Assembly (NCBI RefSeq): GCF_017813365.1
Contig: NZ_JAGIZA010000001.1
Coordinates: forward strand, 248,001-312,000
Origin: Roseomonas indoligenes
GTDB taxonomy: Bacteria; Pseudomonadota; Alphaproteobacteria; Acetobacterales; Acetobacteraceae
Length of the DNA stretch: 64,000 bases
Direction: 5' to 3'
Under the pieces are notes generated by a model that did not search any database, was not told the origin of the DNA, and worked only from the letters and a program-made list of their open reading frames with translations. A program made the position numbers and the translations under genes. This document shows, piece after piece, positions 36,267 through 47,929 of this stretch. Numbering within the stretch: the stretch's first letter is position 1; every line of letters begins with the position of its first letter.

Positions 36267-37622
36267 ATGCGCTTGGCCCGACGTGTCCTCCTGGGCGGCC
36301 TCGCCCTCGCCCCGCTGCTGCCCCGCCCCGCTCTCGCGCAGACCGCCGCCGAGGAGGCCGCCCTGACCCCGATCCTGTTCGTGCACGGCAACGGCGACCA
36401 CGCGGCGCTGTGGATGACCACCCTCTGGCGCTTCGAGAGCAATGGCTGGCCCCGGGACCGGTTGCGCGCACTGGATTTCACCGATCCCCTGGCACGGGAC
36501 GACGACGCCGTGCCCCAGCCCCTCCGTTCCTCCTCGGACCAGGCCTGGAGCGAGCTGGCGGAGGAGGTGTCGGCCCTGCGCGGGCGGACCGGCGCGGCCC
36601 GGGTGGCGCTGGTTGGCAATTCCCGCGGCGGCTACCCCATCCGCAACCACGTCCAGCTGCACGGGGGCGGGGGGGAGGTGTCGCACGTCGTCACCTGCGG
36701 CACGCCGAACAACGGCATCTGGGACTGGGACGCCAACGCCAACCGCGAGTTCAGCGCCCGGTCCGCCCTGCTGCGGCGGCTGAACGCGGGGGAGTCGCAG
36801 GTGGTGCCGGGAACGGATTTCCTGGCCATCCGATCCGACTCCAACGACCTCTACGCCCAGCCCGATGGCCGCTATCTCGGCCGGCCGGGGGTGCCGACCG
36901 GGGTTGGATACGCCAGCCCGGAGCTCCGGGGCGCCACCAACATCGTGCTGCCCGGGGTGGACCACCGGGAGACCGCCTATTCCGCCCGCGCCTTCCGCGA
37001 GATCTTCCGTTTCATCGCCGGCCGGGAGCCGGATCGGCTGGACCTGGTGCCGGAGGAGCGGGTGGTGCTGAACGGCCGCGTCACCGGCACGCCGGGCGGG
37101 GTGCAGACCAACCGGCCGGTCGCGGGGGCCATGGTGGAAGTCTACCGGCTGCACCCCGGCACCGGCGCGCGCATGGCCGGGCCGATCCACGCCAAGCTCA
37201 CGGGCGCGGACGGTCTCTGGGGCCCGCTGACGGTGGGGCCGCACTGGCTGTTGGAGTTCGTGGTGGCTGCGCCGGACCACCCGATCACCCATTCCTACCG
37301 CAACCCCTTCCTCCGCTCCTCGGACGTGGTCCACCTGCGCCCTGCCGCGCCGCCCGCGGCGGCGGATCGCGGGGCGGCGGCGCTGGTGCGCTTCAACCGT
37401 CCGCGCGGCTATTTCGGCATCCCGCGCGATGCGGTGCTGCTGGACGGGAAGGAGCCCGCCGAGGTTCTGCGCGGCGTGGCGGCCGGGGCCACCGCCACGG
37501 CGCGGCTGCCGGCGGAGCGGATCGGCACGCCGGTGGTGGGGCTGTTCAACGAGGAGCGGGTGGTAGCCCGCGCCTGGCCGCTGGCGGAGAACCGGATCAC
37601 GGTGGCCGAGCTGACCTGGTGA
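36267..37622 (+). CDS. exported alpha/beta hydrolase with C-terminal extension
   Basis: 451 aa from ATG at 36267 with AAGGAAA upstream. Signal peptide (LARRVLLGGLALAPLLP, cleavage near ALAQ). Alpha/beta hydrolase core: FVHGNGDHAALW (oxyanion loop) and nucleophile elbow LVGNSRGGYP at about 114-123, then GVDHRETAYSARAF with the catalytic His. A 170-residue C-terminal region (ERVVLNGRVTGTPGG...) has an immunoglobulin-like beta pattern. Probably a periplasmic or secreted esterase. The Fur-like site upstream suggests iron regulation and possibly a ferric-siderophore esterase role, which is unproven. Confidence 0.85.
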   Translation: MRLARRVLLGGLALAPLLPRPALAQTAAEEAALTPILFVHGNGDHAALWMTTLWRFESNGWPRDRLRALDFTDPLARDDDAVPQPLRSSSDQAWSELAEEVSALRGRTGAARVALVGNSRGGYPIRNHVQLHGGGGEVSHVVTCGTPNNGIWDWDANANREFSARSALLRRLNAGESQVVPGTDFLAIRSDSNDLYAQPDGRYLGRPGVPTGVGYASPELRGATNIVLPGVDHRETAYSARAFREIFRFIAGREPDRLDLVPEERVVLNGRVTGTPGGVQTNRPVAGAMVEVYRLHPGTGARMAGPIHAKLTGADGLWGPLTVGPHWLLEFVVAAPDHPITHSYRNPFLRSSDVVHLRPAAPPAAADRGAAALVRFNRPRGYFGIPRDAVLLDGKEPAEVLRGVAAGATATARLPAERIGTPVVGLFNEERVVARAWPLAENRITVAELTW

Positions 37623-37649
37623 GGGCCTTGGGGTGAGCGGCCGGGCCGG

Positions 37650-37856
37650 CTAGCCCGCCTCCTGCATCCGGGACCGGCGCCCGGCGGCGCGGGCGAGGAT
37701 GGCACGGCGCTCGGCCTCGCCGGCGGAAGGCCATGCGGCGATCTCGCCGATGCTCCGCCCGCAGCCCTGGCAGATCTCCCCCTCATCCAACCGGCACAGT
37801 CCGATGCAGGGGGAGGGAGGGGCGGGGTTCCCTTCCCGGGTCTCCGGCCCGCTCAG
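37650..37856 (-). CDS. DUF1289 family protein
   Basis: About 68 aa. Carries the family signature PCIGLCRLDEGEICQGCGRS, four cysteines arranged as a small zinc- or Fe-S-binding knuckle, then a helix (IGEIAAWPSAGEAERRAIL). No ATG, GTG or TTG lies between the signature and the upstream gene; the best start is a CTG at 37856 overlapping the stop of the AbrB-like gene (CTGA). The start is therefore uncertain though the family call is strong. Confidence 0.7.
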   Translation of the reverse strand: MSGPETREGNPAPPSPCIGLCRLDEGEICQGCGRSIGEIAAWPSAGEAERRAILARAAGRRSRMQEAG

Positions 37857-38986
37857 GGCGCGGCGGCCCTGTCCCGGCGGTCCAGGCCCCGGGCCAGGGC
37901 GCGCGACAGGGGCGGGCCAACCAGGACCACCACCAGCATCCGCATGGTCTGCAGCGCCATGACGAAGGACATGTCGGCGCCGCTGGCCGCGCCGATCACC
38001 GCGACCGAATCGATCCCGCCCGGGCTCATGGCGAGATAGGCCGTCAGCGGGTCCAGCCCGAGCACCTTCGCCAGGCCGAGGGACATGGCGGCGCAGAGCG
38101 CGATCAGGACCACGACCGAGAGCAGGATCTTCGGCATCACGCGCGCCGCCTGGGCCAGGGCGGGCCGGGTGAAGCCGAGCCCGATCTGGCAGCCGATGGC
38201 CCCGAACCCGACCGCCGTGAGCCATTGCGGCAGCTGCAGCTCCAGCAGCCCCGCCGAGTGCAGCACCGAGCCGACGAGGAGCGGCAGGAGGATTGGCCCG
38301 GCGGGGATCCGAACGATCCGGCCGAGCCAGGCCCCGCCGAGGGTCAGGACCAGGGCATTGGCGAGGCCCAGCGGCTCGATTGCGGGGAACCAGGGGGCGG
38401 GGGGCGGGGGCGCCACGGCCAGCCAGTGGGCGATCAGGGCGGCGCTGGCGACCACGCAGGCCACGCGCGTGTACTGCATCAACGCGACCATCCGGACATC
38501 CGCCCCGAAGGCCTCCGCCATCACCACCATGGCGGAGGCGCCGCCGGGGGCGCTGCCCCAGATGGCGGTCGTGCCGGGCAGCACGCGCCAGAAGCTCATC
38601 AGCCAGCCCAGCACGCTGCTGGCGGCCAGGGTGGCGAAGACGGCCAGCAGGATCAGCGGCCAGTCATCCATGAAGGAGTGCAGGATGGCCGGCGTGACGA
38701 TCGTGGCGATGAGGGTGCCCACCATGCCCTGCGCCCCGACATAGAGCGGCCGGGGCAGGCGGAGCGTCGCGCCCGCGACGCTGACGAGGATGCCCGCGAG
38801 CATGGGGCCCATGAGGGAGGCGCCGGGGATGCCCGCGGCCCGGAACCCAAGGGAGAAAAGGGCGGCCAGGGCGACGAGCAGGGTCCACCGGGACCAGCGG
38901 GGCAGCCGCGCGATGCCAAGTTCCATGCCGGTGCCCGTATGCTGCGTTGCGGCAGCCACCCTATCAGGAAGGGCGGCGGCCGTCAT
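37853..38986 (-). CDS. AbrB family membrane protein (ammonia monooxygenase/AbrB_dupl type)
   Basis: 377 aa from ATG at 38986, chosen for GGGAGG seven bases upstream; a GTG at 39022 is also in frame. About eight to ten hydrophobic segments in two duplicated halves. GPMLAGILVSVAGATLRLP and APGGASAMVVMAEAFGAD in the first half and LAMSPGGIDSVAVIGAASGAD in the second are the repeat motifs of this transporter-like family, unrelated to the DNA-binding AbrB. Function unknown. It diverges from the dihydroorotase-family gene. Confidence 0.85.
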   Translation of the reverse strand: MTAAALPDRVAAATQHTGTGMELGIARLPRWSRWTLLVALAALFSLGFRAAGIPGASLMGPMLAGILVSVAGATLRLPRPLYVGAQGMVGTLIATIVTPAILHSFMDDWPLILLAVFATLAASSVLGWLMSFWRVLPGTTAIWGSAPGGASAMVVMAEAFGADVRMVALMQYTRVACVVASAALIAHWLAVAPPPPAPWFPAIEPLGLANALVLTLGGAWLGRIVRIPAGPILLPLLVGSVLHSAGLLELQLPQWLTAVGFGAIGCQIGLGFTRPALAQAARVMPKILLSVVVLIALCAAMSLGLAKVLGLDPLTAYLAMSPGGIDSVAVIGAASGADMSFVMALQTMRMLVVVLVGPPLSRALARGLDRRDRAAAP

Positions 38987-39053
38987 GGCGGCCTCCCGCG
39001 CCGTGCCGCGCTGCGCTATCACCGCCCCTTGCTGAATGGAGGCCCGCGGTACG

Positions 39054-40388
39054 ATGGCAAGCTATGACCTGATCCTGCGCGGCGGCACGCTGGTCCTGCC
39101 CTGGGGCGAGGCGCGTGCGGACGTGGCCGTGCGCGCGGGCAAGATCGTGACGATCGGCGACCTGCGGACGGACGAGGCGGCGGAAGTGATCGACTGCGCC
39201 GGGCTGCACGTGCTGCCCGGGCTGATCGACCCGCATGTCCACCTGCGCGATCCCGGCGACCCGGCCGTGGAGACCATGGGCACCGGCACCAAGGGCGCCG
39301 TGCTGGGCGGCCTGACCGCGGTGTTCGACATGCCGAACACCCAGCCATCGATCACCAGCCAGGAGAAGCTGGACTGGAAGCGCGGCCACATCCGCGAGAC
39401 GGCGTATTGCGATGTCGGCATGTATATCGGCGGGGCGCGGAGCAACGTGGGCGAGCTCGGCGCGCTGGAGCGCGAGCCGAATGTCTGCGCCATCAAGGTC
39501 TTCGCGGGCTCGTCCACCGGCGACCTGATGATCGAGGACGACGAGACGCTGGAGCGCGTGATGCGCAACGGCGGCCGCCGCATCGCCTATCACTCCGAGG
39601 ACGAGTACCGGCTGCAGGAGCGCAAGCCGATGTTCGCGGCCGGCGGGCCGCACAGGCTGCACATGGAGTGGCGCGACGTGGAGTGCGCCTTCCTCGGCAC
39701 GCGCCGCTTAATGGCACTGGCGCGCAAGACGAACCGCCCAGCGCACATCCTGCACGTCTCCACCGCCGAAGAACTGGAGTACATGAAGGACTTCCGCGAC
39801 GTCGGCACGGTGGAGGTGCTGCTGAACCACCTGACGCAGTGGGCGCCGGACGCCTATGACGCGCTGGGCGGCTACGCCGTGATGAACCCGCCTATCCGCG
39901 ACAAGCGCCACTACGACGCGGCCTGGGCGGCGATCGCGGACGGCACGGTGGACACGGTGGGCAGCGACCACGCGCCGCACTCCAAGGAGGCGAAGGAGCG
40001 GCCCTGGCCCGCCACCGCGGCGGGGCTGACGGGCGTGCAGACGATCGTGCCGCTGATGCTGAACCACGTCTCGGAGGGGCGGCTTTCCCTTTCCCGTCTC
40101 GTGGACGTGATGGCGGCGGGGCCGGCGCGGGTCTATGGCGCGATCGGCAAGGGCCGTCTTGCCGCCGGCTACGACGCGGACTTTACCGTGGTGGACATGG
40201 GCAAGTCCCGCACGATCGAGCTCGACTGGCTCGTCGCCCCCTGCGGTTGGAGCCCCTTCGCGGGCACCCGGTGCCAGGGCTGGCCCGTGATGACCGTGAT
40301 CCGCGGCCGCGCCGTGATGCGGGAGGACGAGGTAATCGGTGAGCCCTCCGGCGAGCCGGTGCGCTTCGACGGGACGCGGGTGGAATAG
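39054..40388 (+). CDS. dihydroorotase-family amidohydrolase
   Basis: 444 aa from ATG at 39054, with GGAGG twelve bases upstream. Metal-dependent amidohydrolase: DPHVHLRDPG at about 61-70 (two His ligands), a lysine in CAIKVFAGSS near 146-155 that would be carboxylated, His in AYHSEDEYR near 177-185, LHVSTAEELEYM, and catalytic Asp in GSDHAPHSKEA. Such proteins are annotated as dihydroorotase, allantoinase or dihydropyrimidinase. The HVHLRDPG signature favours dihydroorotase or allantoinase. It could open a cyclic ureide in the same pathway as the ureide operon 10 kb away, but pyrimidine biosynthesis is equally possible. Confidence 0.85.
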   Translation: MASYDLILRGGTLVLPWGEARADVAVRAGKIVTIGDLRTDEAAEVIDCAGLHVLPGLIDPHVHLRDPGDPAVETMGTGTKGAVLGGLTAVFDMPNTQPSITSQEKLDWKRGHIRETAYCDVGMYIGGARSNVGELGALEREPNVCAIKVFAGSSTGDLMIEDDETLERVMRNGGRRIAYHSEDEYRLQERKPMFAAGGPHRLHMEWRDVECAFLGTRRLMALARKTNRPAHILHVSTAEELEYMKDFRDVGTVEVLLNHLTQWAPDAYDALGGYAVMNPPIRDKRHYDAAWAAIADGTVDTVGSDHAPHSKEAKERPWPATAAGLTGVQTIVPLMLNHVSEGRLSLSRLVDVMAAGPARVYGAIGKGRLAAGYDADFTVVDMGKSRTIELDWLVAPCGWSPFAGTRCQGWPVMTVIRGRAVMREDEVIGEPSGEPVRFDGTRVE

Positions 40389-40547
40389 GGTAGGTTAAGC
40401 CGCTCCATGTCATCCCTGTCATGTCGCGCAACTGTGCATGGCAGGGCAGGGTGGGAGCGTTGACGCGCTGGCGGGCCCCGGTGTCGTCTCCCCTGGCAGA
40501 TAGGGGGAGTCGATGGCGGGGATGGGCGAGTCCGGATTGAGTCCGTG

Positions 40548-40572
40548 GTCAGCGGCCCCTTGAGCCGCTGAC
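40548..40572. promoter_or_regulatory. 9-bp inverted repeat upstream of actA
   Basis: GTCAGCGGC (40548-40556) and GCCGCTGAC (40564-40572) are perfect inverted repeats around a seven-base loop (CCCTTGA). The right arm ends nine bases before the GTG start of actA and there is no clear Shine-Dalgarno sequence. It could be a DNA operator or an RNA hairpin controlling translation of the whole respiratory operon. No T run follows, so it is not a terminator. Confidence 0.5.
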
Positions 40573-40581
40573 GCGCCGCGC

Positions 40582-41235
40582 GTGCAGATCTTCCCGCCCT
40601 ATGCCGATACCATCGCCCGCGCGGCGCTGCTGGCCACCGCTGGCGCGCTGCTGGGCGGGCTGGGCCTGCTGATCGTGCTGCCCTTCACCGCGCATGTCAC
40701 GCGGCAGGACATCACGGTGGAGCAGCCCATCCAGTTCAGCCACGAGCACCACGCGGGTGGCCTCGGCATCGATTGCCGCTACTGCCACACCTCGGTCGAG
40801 CAATCGCGCTTCGCCGGCATCCCGCCGACCGAGACCTGCATGACCTGCCATTCCCAGATCTGGACCAATGCCGCGATGCTGGCGCCCGTGCGGCGTTCCC
40901 TGGCCGAAGGCGATCCGATCCGCTGGCAGCGCGTGCACCGGCTGCCGGACTACGTCTATTTCGACCACAGCGTGCACGTGGCGAAAGGCGTGGGCTGCTC
41001 CACCTGCCATGGCGCCGTGCAGCGCATGCAGCAGATCCGGCAGGTGGCGCCGCTGACCATGGGCTGGTGCCTGGATTGTCACCGTGACCCCGCGCCTAAC
41101 CTGCGGCCGAAGGAAGAGATCTACGACATGGATTGGAGCGCCCCCGCGAACCAGCGGCAGCAGGGGCAGAAGCTCATCCATGACTACCTGATCCGCACGG
41201 AAGGCCTCACCGACTGCTCCCGGTGTCACCGATGA
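40582..41235 (+). CDS. actA: Alternative Complex III pentaheme cytochrome c subunit ActA
   Basis: 217 aa from GTG 40582, which carries a single N-terminal membrane anchor (ALLATAGALLGGLGLLIVLP) and then a periplasmic domain with five CXXCH heme c sites: CRYCH, CMTCH, CSTCH, CLDCH and CSRCH. Five hemes and this size match ActA of the quinol-oxidising Alternative Complex III. It would pass electrons from the quinol site toward a cytochrome c or the oxidase. First gene of a continuous operon through the caa3 oxidase. Confidence 0.93.
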   Translation: MQIFPPYADTIARAALLATAGALLGGLGLLIVLPFTAHVTRQDITVEQPIQFSHEHHAGGLGIDCRYCHTSVEQSRFAGIPPTETCMTCHSQIWTNAAMLAPVRRSLAEGDPIRWQRVHRLPDYVYFDHSVHVAKGVGCSTCHGAVQRMQQIRQVAPLTMGWCLDCHRDPAPNLRPKEEIYDMDWSAPANQRQQGQKLIHDYLIRTEGLTDCSRCHR

Positions 41236-41245
41236 GGGGCCATCG

Positions 41246-44040
<2,795 letters not shown>

Positions 44041-44044
<4 letters not shown>

Positions 44045-45390
44045 GCGGCGCCACCGAAGGGCTGCTGCCGGAGGACGCCAGCTACGGCTCCCTCGTCGGC
44101 ACGGTGGCGGACCCGTTGCTCCGGCGGAAGGCGGGGCGGCTCTACTGGGGGTTCTTCGCGGCGGCCGGGCTCGGCACGCTGGTGATGGTGGTCTCGATCG
44201 CCTGGCTCTTCATCGAAGGCATCGGCATCTGGGGCGTGAACACCAACGTCGTCTGGGGCTTCGCCATCGCCAACTTCGTGTGGTGGCTGGGCATCGGCCA
44301 TGCCGGCACCTTCATCTCGGCGGCGCTGCTGCTGACGCGGCAGCCCTGGCGGGCCGCGATCAACCGCTTCGCGGAGGTGATGACGCTCTTCGCCGGCAGC
44401 ATCGCCGGGCTGTTTCCCATCCTTCATCTCGGGCGACCCTACCGGGCCTATTGGCTGCTGCCCTATCCCAACACCATGGACCTCTGGCCGCAGTGGCGCT
44501 CCGCGCTGGTCTGGGACTGCGCGGCCATCTCCACCTACCTCATCTTCTCGCTGTTGTTCTGGTGGATCGGGCTGATCCCGGACCTCGCCACCATCCGGGA
44601 CCGGGCGCAGACGCGGGCGCGGCAAATGATCTACGGTGCGCTGGCCCTGGGGTGGCGCGGTTCGGCGCGGCACTGGCATCTGCACGATGTCCTCTACCGC
44701 ACCATGGCCGCCATGGCCCTGCCGCTGGTGGTCTCCGTCCACAGCGTGGTCGGCATGGACTTCGCCGCCAGCCTCATGCCGGGATGGCAGGAGACGATCT
44801 TCCCGCCCTACTTCGTCGCCGGCGCCCTCTTCTCCGGCTTCGGCATGGTGGTGGTGGTCGCCGCCATCATGCGGCGCGGCCTGGGGCTGGAGGACGTGGT
44901 CACGCCCCGTCACTTCGACGCGATGGCGAAGATCGTCCTCGCCGGTTCCGTTGCCCTCTGGCTCGCCTACGGCACGGAATGGTTCAACGCCTGGTACAGC
45001 GGCGATCCGCTGGAGCGGGCGCATGTGGCGCATCTCTTCACCGGCCCCTACGCCCCGGCCTACCTGCTCCAGCTCTTCTGCAACCTGGTCGCGCCGCAGC
45101 TGCTGTGGTTCCCGTCCATGCGCCGGCGGATCTGGGTTGTGGTGACCGTCACGCTCGTGCTGCAGCTCGGCATGTGGCTGGAGCGCATCCTCATTATCGT
45201 GAACACGCTCACCCACGGGCAGCTCCCCACGACCTGGGCGCTCTATGTCCCCACGATCTGGGACTGGATGCTGCTGGGCGGCACCATCGCCTTTTTCGTG
45301 CTGCTGTTCCTGTGCTTTGCGCGCCTGCTGCCGGCGGTGGCGATGCACGACCTGGGCAAGCTGCTGCATGAGCGGAGGACTGAGGGGTGA
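44041..45390 (+). CDS. actC: Alternative Complex III membrane subunit ActC (NrfD family)
   Basis: 449 aa integral membrane protein with about ten hydrophobic helices. NrfD/PsrC-type segments such as VWWLGIGHAGTFISAALLL, GRPYRAYWLLPYPNT and VVSVHSVVGMDFAASLMPGW line the quinol pocket. It is the larger of two homologous quinol-site membrane subunits, ActF being the other. It overlaps ActB and ActD by four bases each. Confidence 0.93.
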
Positions 45391-45908
45391 GCGCGCCGAT
45401 CGTCCTCGCCGAGTTCCGCGACCCCGACACGCTGGTCGAGGCGGCGCGGCGCGCGCGGGCGGCGGGCTTCAAGGGGCTGGACGCGCACACGCCCTTCGCG
45501 GTGGAAGGGCTTTCCGACGCGCTGGCGCTGGAGGCACCGAGGCTGCGCCCGGCCATGGTGTGCGCAGCGGCGCTGGGAGCGGGGTTCGTCTACCTGATGT
45601 GCTGGTACAGCGGGGTGATCGACTATCCGCTGAACCTCGGCGCGCGGCCGCTGCACGCCTGGCCGGTCTTCCTCGTCCTCGCCTTCGAGGCCGGCATCCT
45701 GGCCGCGACCTTCACGGGCATCGCGGGCTTTTTCATCGGCACGGGGCTGCCCCGGCTGAACCACCCCGTCTTCGCCGGGCGGGACTTCGACCGGGCCAGC
45801 CAGGACCGCTTCTTCCTCACCGTCTCCGACGAGGCCGCGGATGCGGAGAGGCTGGCCGCGCTGCTGGACGGGCTGGGGCCGGTCTCCGTCCGGGCGTTGC
45901 AGCCGTGA
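45387..45908 (+). CDS. actD: Alternative Complex III subunit ActD (DUF3341)
   Basis: 173 aa. Cytoplasmic N-terminal domain (VLAEFRDPDTLVEAARRARAAG) then two membrane helices (LGAGFVYLMCWYSGVI and FLVLAFEAGILAATFTGIAG), the family layout. Its start overlaps ActC and its stop overlaps the GTG of ActE. It contacts the membrane subunits in solved homologues; no cofactor residues are seen. Confidence 0.9.
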   Translation: MSAPIVLAEFRDPDTLVEAARRARAAGFKGLDAHTPFAVEGLSDALALEAPRLRPAMVCAAALGAGFVYLMCWYSGVIDYPLNLGARPLHAWPVFLVLAFEAGILAATFTGIAGFFIGTGLPRLNHPVFAGRDFDRASQDRFFLTVSDEAADAERLAALLDGLGPVSVRALQP

Positions 45909-46423
45909 TCCGGGCCGCGATCCTTCTGCCGTTCCTGCTGCTGGCGGCCTGCAAGCAGGAGATGAACCAGCAGCGCAAGGAGAACACCTACGCCGCCAGC
46001 GCCCTTTCCAAGAACGGCAGCACCGCCCGGATGCTGCCGGAGGGCGCGGTGGCGCGGGGCGACCTGGCGCGGGATGAGATCGCGGCGAACCCACCGCCCG
46101 TCACCGCGGAACTGCTGGAGCGGGGGCGGGAGCGCTATGCGATCAACTGCGTGCCCTGCCACGGCGCGGCGGGGGATGGGGACGGGATGATCGTGCGGCG
46201 CGGCTTCCCGCCGCCGCCCTCCTACCACACGCAGCGCCTGCGGGCGGTGCCGGCGCGCTACATCTACGACGTGATCACGGATGGCTACGGGGTGATGTAC
46301 TCCTACGCCGCGCGGGTGCAGCCGGCGGACCGCTGGGCCATCGCGGCCTATATCCGCGCCCTCCAGCTCTCCCGCCACGCCACCCTGGCGGAGGCGCCGG
46401 ACGCGGCGGGGCGCTTGCCATGA
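45905..46423 (+). CDS. actE: Alternative Complex III monoheme cytochrome c lipoprotein ActE
   Basis: 172 aa from GTG 45905. A lipoprotein signal with lipobox LLLAAC anchors it in the membrane. One heme site CVPCH at about residues 77-81, followed by YSYAARVQPADRW containing the likely axial ligand region. It would relay electrons from ActA/ActB to downstream acceptors. It overlaps ActD and ActF starts (ATGA). Confidence 0.9.
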   Translation: MIRAAILLPFLLLAACKQEMNQQRKENTYAASALSKNGSTARMLPEGAVARGDLARDEIAANPPPVTAELLERGRERYAINCVPCHGAAGDGDGMIVRRGFPPPPSYHTQRLRAVPARYIYDVITDGYGVMYSYAARVQPADRWAIAAYIRALQLSRHATLAEAPDAAGRLP

Positions 46424-47478
46424 GGCCGCTGCCCTGGCTCCGCGCCCATGCCGGGCGTGCCGCGCTGGCGGGGGGGGCCGCGGCGCTGCTGCTGGCGGCC
46501 TGGGCGCTGCTGGCGCCGGCGCGGGCGCCGCTTGCGGGGTGGCTGGTGGGACTGGTCTTCTGGATCGGCATCGCCCTCGGCGCGCTCGGCCTTCTCGCGA
46601 TGCGGGCGCTGACGGGCGGGAAATGGGCGGGGTCGCTGCGCCCGGCGCTCGGCCCGGCGGCAGCGAGTCTGCCCTTCTTCCTCCTGGCCTGCCTGCCGCT
46701 GCTTTTCGGGCTGCGCACCCTCTATCCCTGGGCCTCCGATCCGGGGCTGCTGCCGGTGGAGGACATTCCGCGCCTCTACCTGAACGCCGACAGCTTCGCC
46801 GCGCGCACGCTCCTCGCGCTCGTGGGCTGGTCGGCGCTGGGCTGGTGGCTGCTGCGGCGGCCCGGGGCGGTGGCGGGCGGGCTGGGACTGGCCTTCCACC
46901 TCGGCGCCCTCACGCTGATCTCGGTCGACTGGATGCTCTCGCTGGAGCCGCGCTTCTTCTCCACCGCCTTCGGGCTGGCGACCTTCCTGCTGCAACTCCT
47001 CGCCGCGCTCGCCTGGGCCGCCACGCTGCGGCCGGAGCAGGAAGGGGACGATCCCGGGCGCGCGGGGGACCTTGCCGGGCTGCTCTTCGCAACCGCGCTG
47101 GGTTCGCTCTACCTCGGGTTCGCGCAGTTCCTGGTGTCCTGGTACGGCAACCTGCCGGAAAAGGCGGCTTGGTTCCTCAAGCGGGAGGAAGGGATCTGGA
47201 TCTGGCTCCAGGCCCTCGCCCTCGCCCTCGCGGCGGCCCTGCCATTGGGGGCGATCCTGTTGGGGCGCGTGCGGCGCAGCCCGGCGGCGCTGGCGCGGCT
47301 GGGGCCGCCCGTGCTGGTGGGCGTGGCGGCGCACCAGGCCTGGATCGTGGCGCCGGCGGTCGGCCCCTGGGCGCTGCCGGCGGCGGCGCTGGGGCTGGTG
47401 GCCGTGGGCGGTCTCTGGGTGGGGCTGGCCTATGGTCCACTGGCGGCGCGGCTGGAGGCGAAGCATGGCCGCGCGTGA
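46420..47478 (+). CDS. actF: Alternative Complex III membrane subunit ActF
   Basis: 352 aa with about ten hydrophobic helices, homologous to ActC but shorter. Segments SVDWMLSLEPRFFSTAFGLA and LGFAQFLVSWYGNLPEKAAW are typical of this subunit. A further small membrane protein gene begins inside its last bases. Completes the ActA-F set. Confidence 0.92.
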   Translation: MRPLPWLRAHAGRAALAGGAAALLLAAWALLAPARAPLAGWLVGLVFWIGIALGALGLLAMRALTGGKWAGSLRPALGPAAASLPFFLLACLPLLFGLRTLYPWASDPGLLPVEDIPRLYLNADSFAARTLLALVGWSALGWWLLRRPGAVAGGLGLAFHLGALTLISVDWMLSLEPRFFSTAFGLATFLLQLLAALAWAATLRPEQEGDDPGRAGDLAGLLFATALGSLYLGFAQFLVSWYGNLPEKAAWFLKREEGIWIWLQALALALAAALPLGAILLGRVRRSPAALARLGPPVLVGVAAHQAWIVAPAVGPWALPAAALGLVAVGGLWVGLAYGPLAARLEAKHGRA

Positions 47479-47929
47479 GATGACGGAGCGTCGGCAAAGG
47501 GAATCGGTTCGCACCGGCGTCGTGCTCGGCGTCGGCTTCGGCACGCTCGCCTTCCTTGGGCTCGCCCTGTTCGGGATCAGCTTCTACGTCCGCTGGATCG
47601 GCGCGCCGCCGAACGACCCGCCGCGCCCCGTGCCCTTCCCCGAGCCGCGCTTGCAGGCCGATTCCACCGCCGACATGAACGCGCTGCGGGGTGAGCAGTC
47701 GCGGCAGATGGAGGGTTACGCCTGGATCGACCGGAATCGCGGGCTGGTCCGCATCCCCGTCGCCCGGGCTATGGAGATCCTCGCCGCGCGCGGCGCCGCC
47801 GGGCTGGATCCGCTGGAGGCGCCGCCGCCGGAGCCACTGCCGGTGCGGCCGGACGCCGTGCGGTCCAGGGCGGTGCAGCCCCCTGCCGTGCAGCCCCTGG
47901 CCGCGCCACCGGAGAGGGCAGGGCGATGA
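47465..47929 (+). CDS. single-pass membrane protein in the respiratory operon
   Basis: 154 aa from ATG 47465, with GGAGG seven bases upstream and inside the end of ActF. One membrane helix (VVLGVGFGTLAFLGLALFGI) after a short basic N-terminus, then a soluble part whose hallmark is YAWIDRNRGLVRIPVARAM, a stretch that recurs in proteins near complex III and oxidase operons. The C-terminus is Pro/Ala-rich. Probably an assembly or accessory subunit for ACIII; no function is known. Confidence 0.75.
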   Translation: MAAREMTERRQRESVRTGVVLGVGFGTLAFLGLALFGISFYVRWIGAPPNDPPRPVPFPEPRLQADSTADMNALRGEQSRQMEGYAWIDRNRGLVRIPVARAMEILAARGAAGLDPLEAPPPEPLPVRPDAVRSRAVQPPAVQPLAAPPERAGR

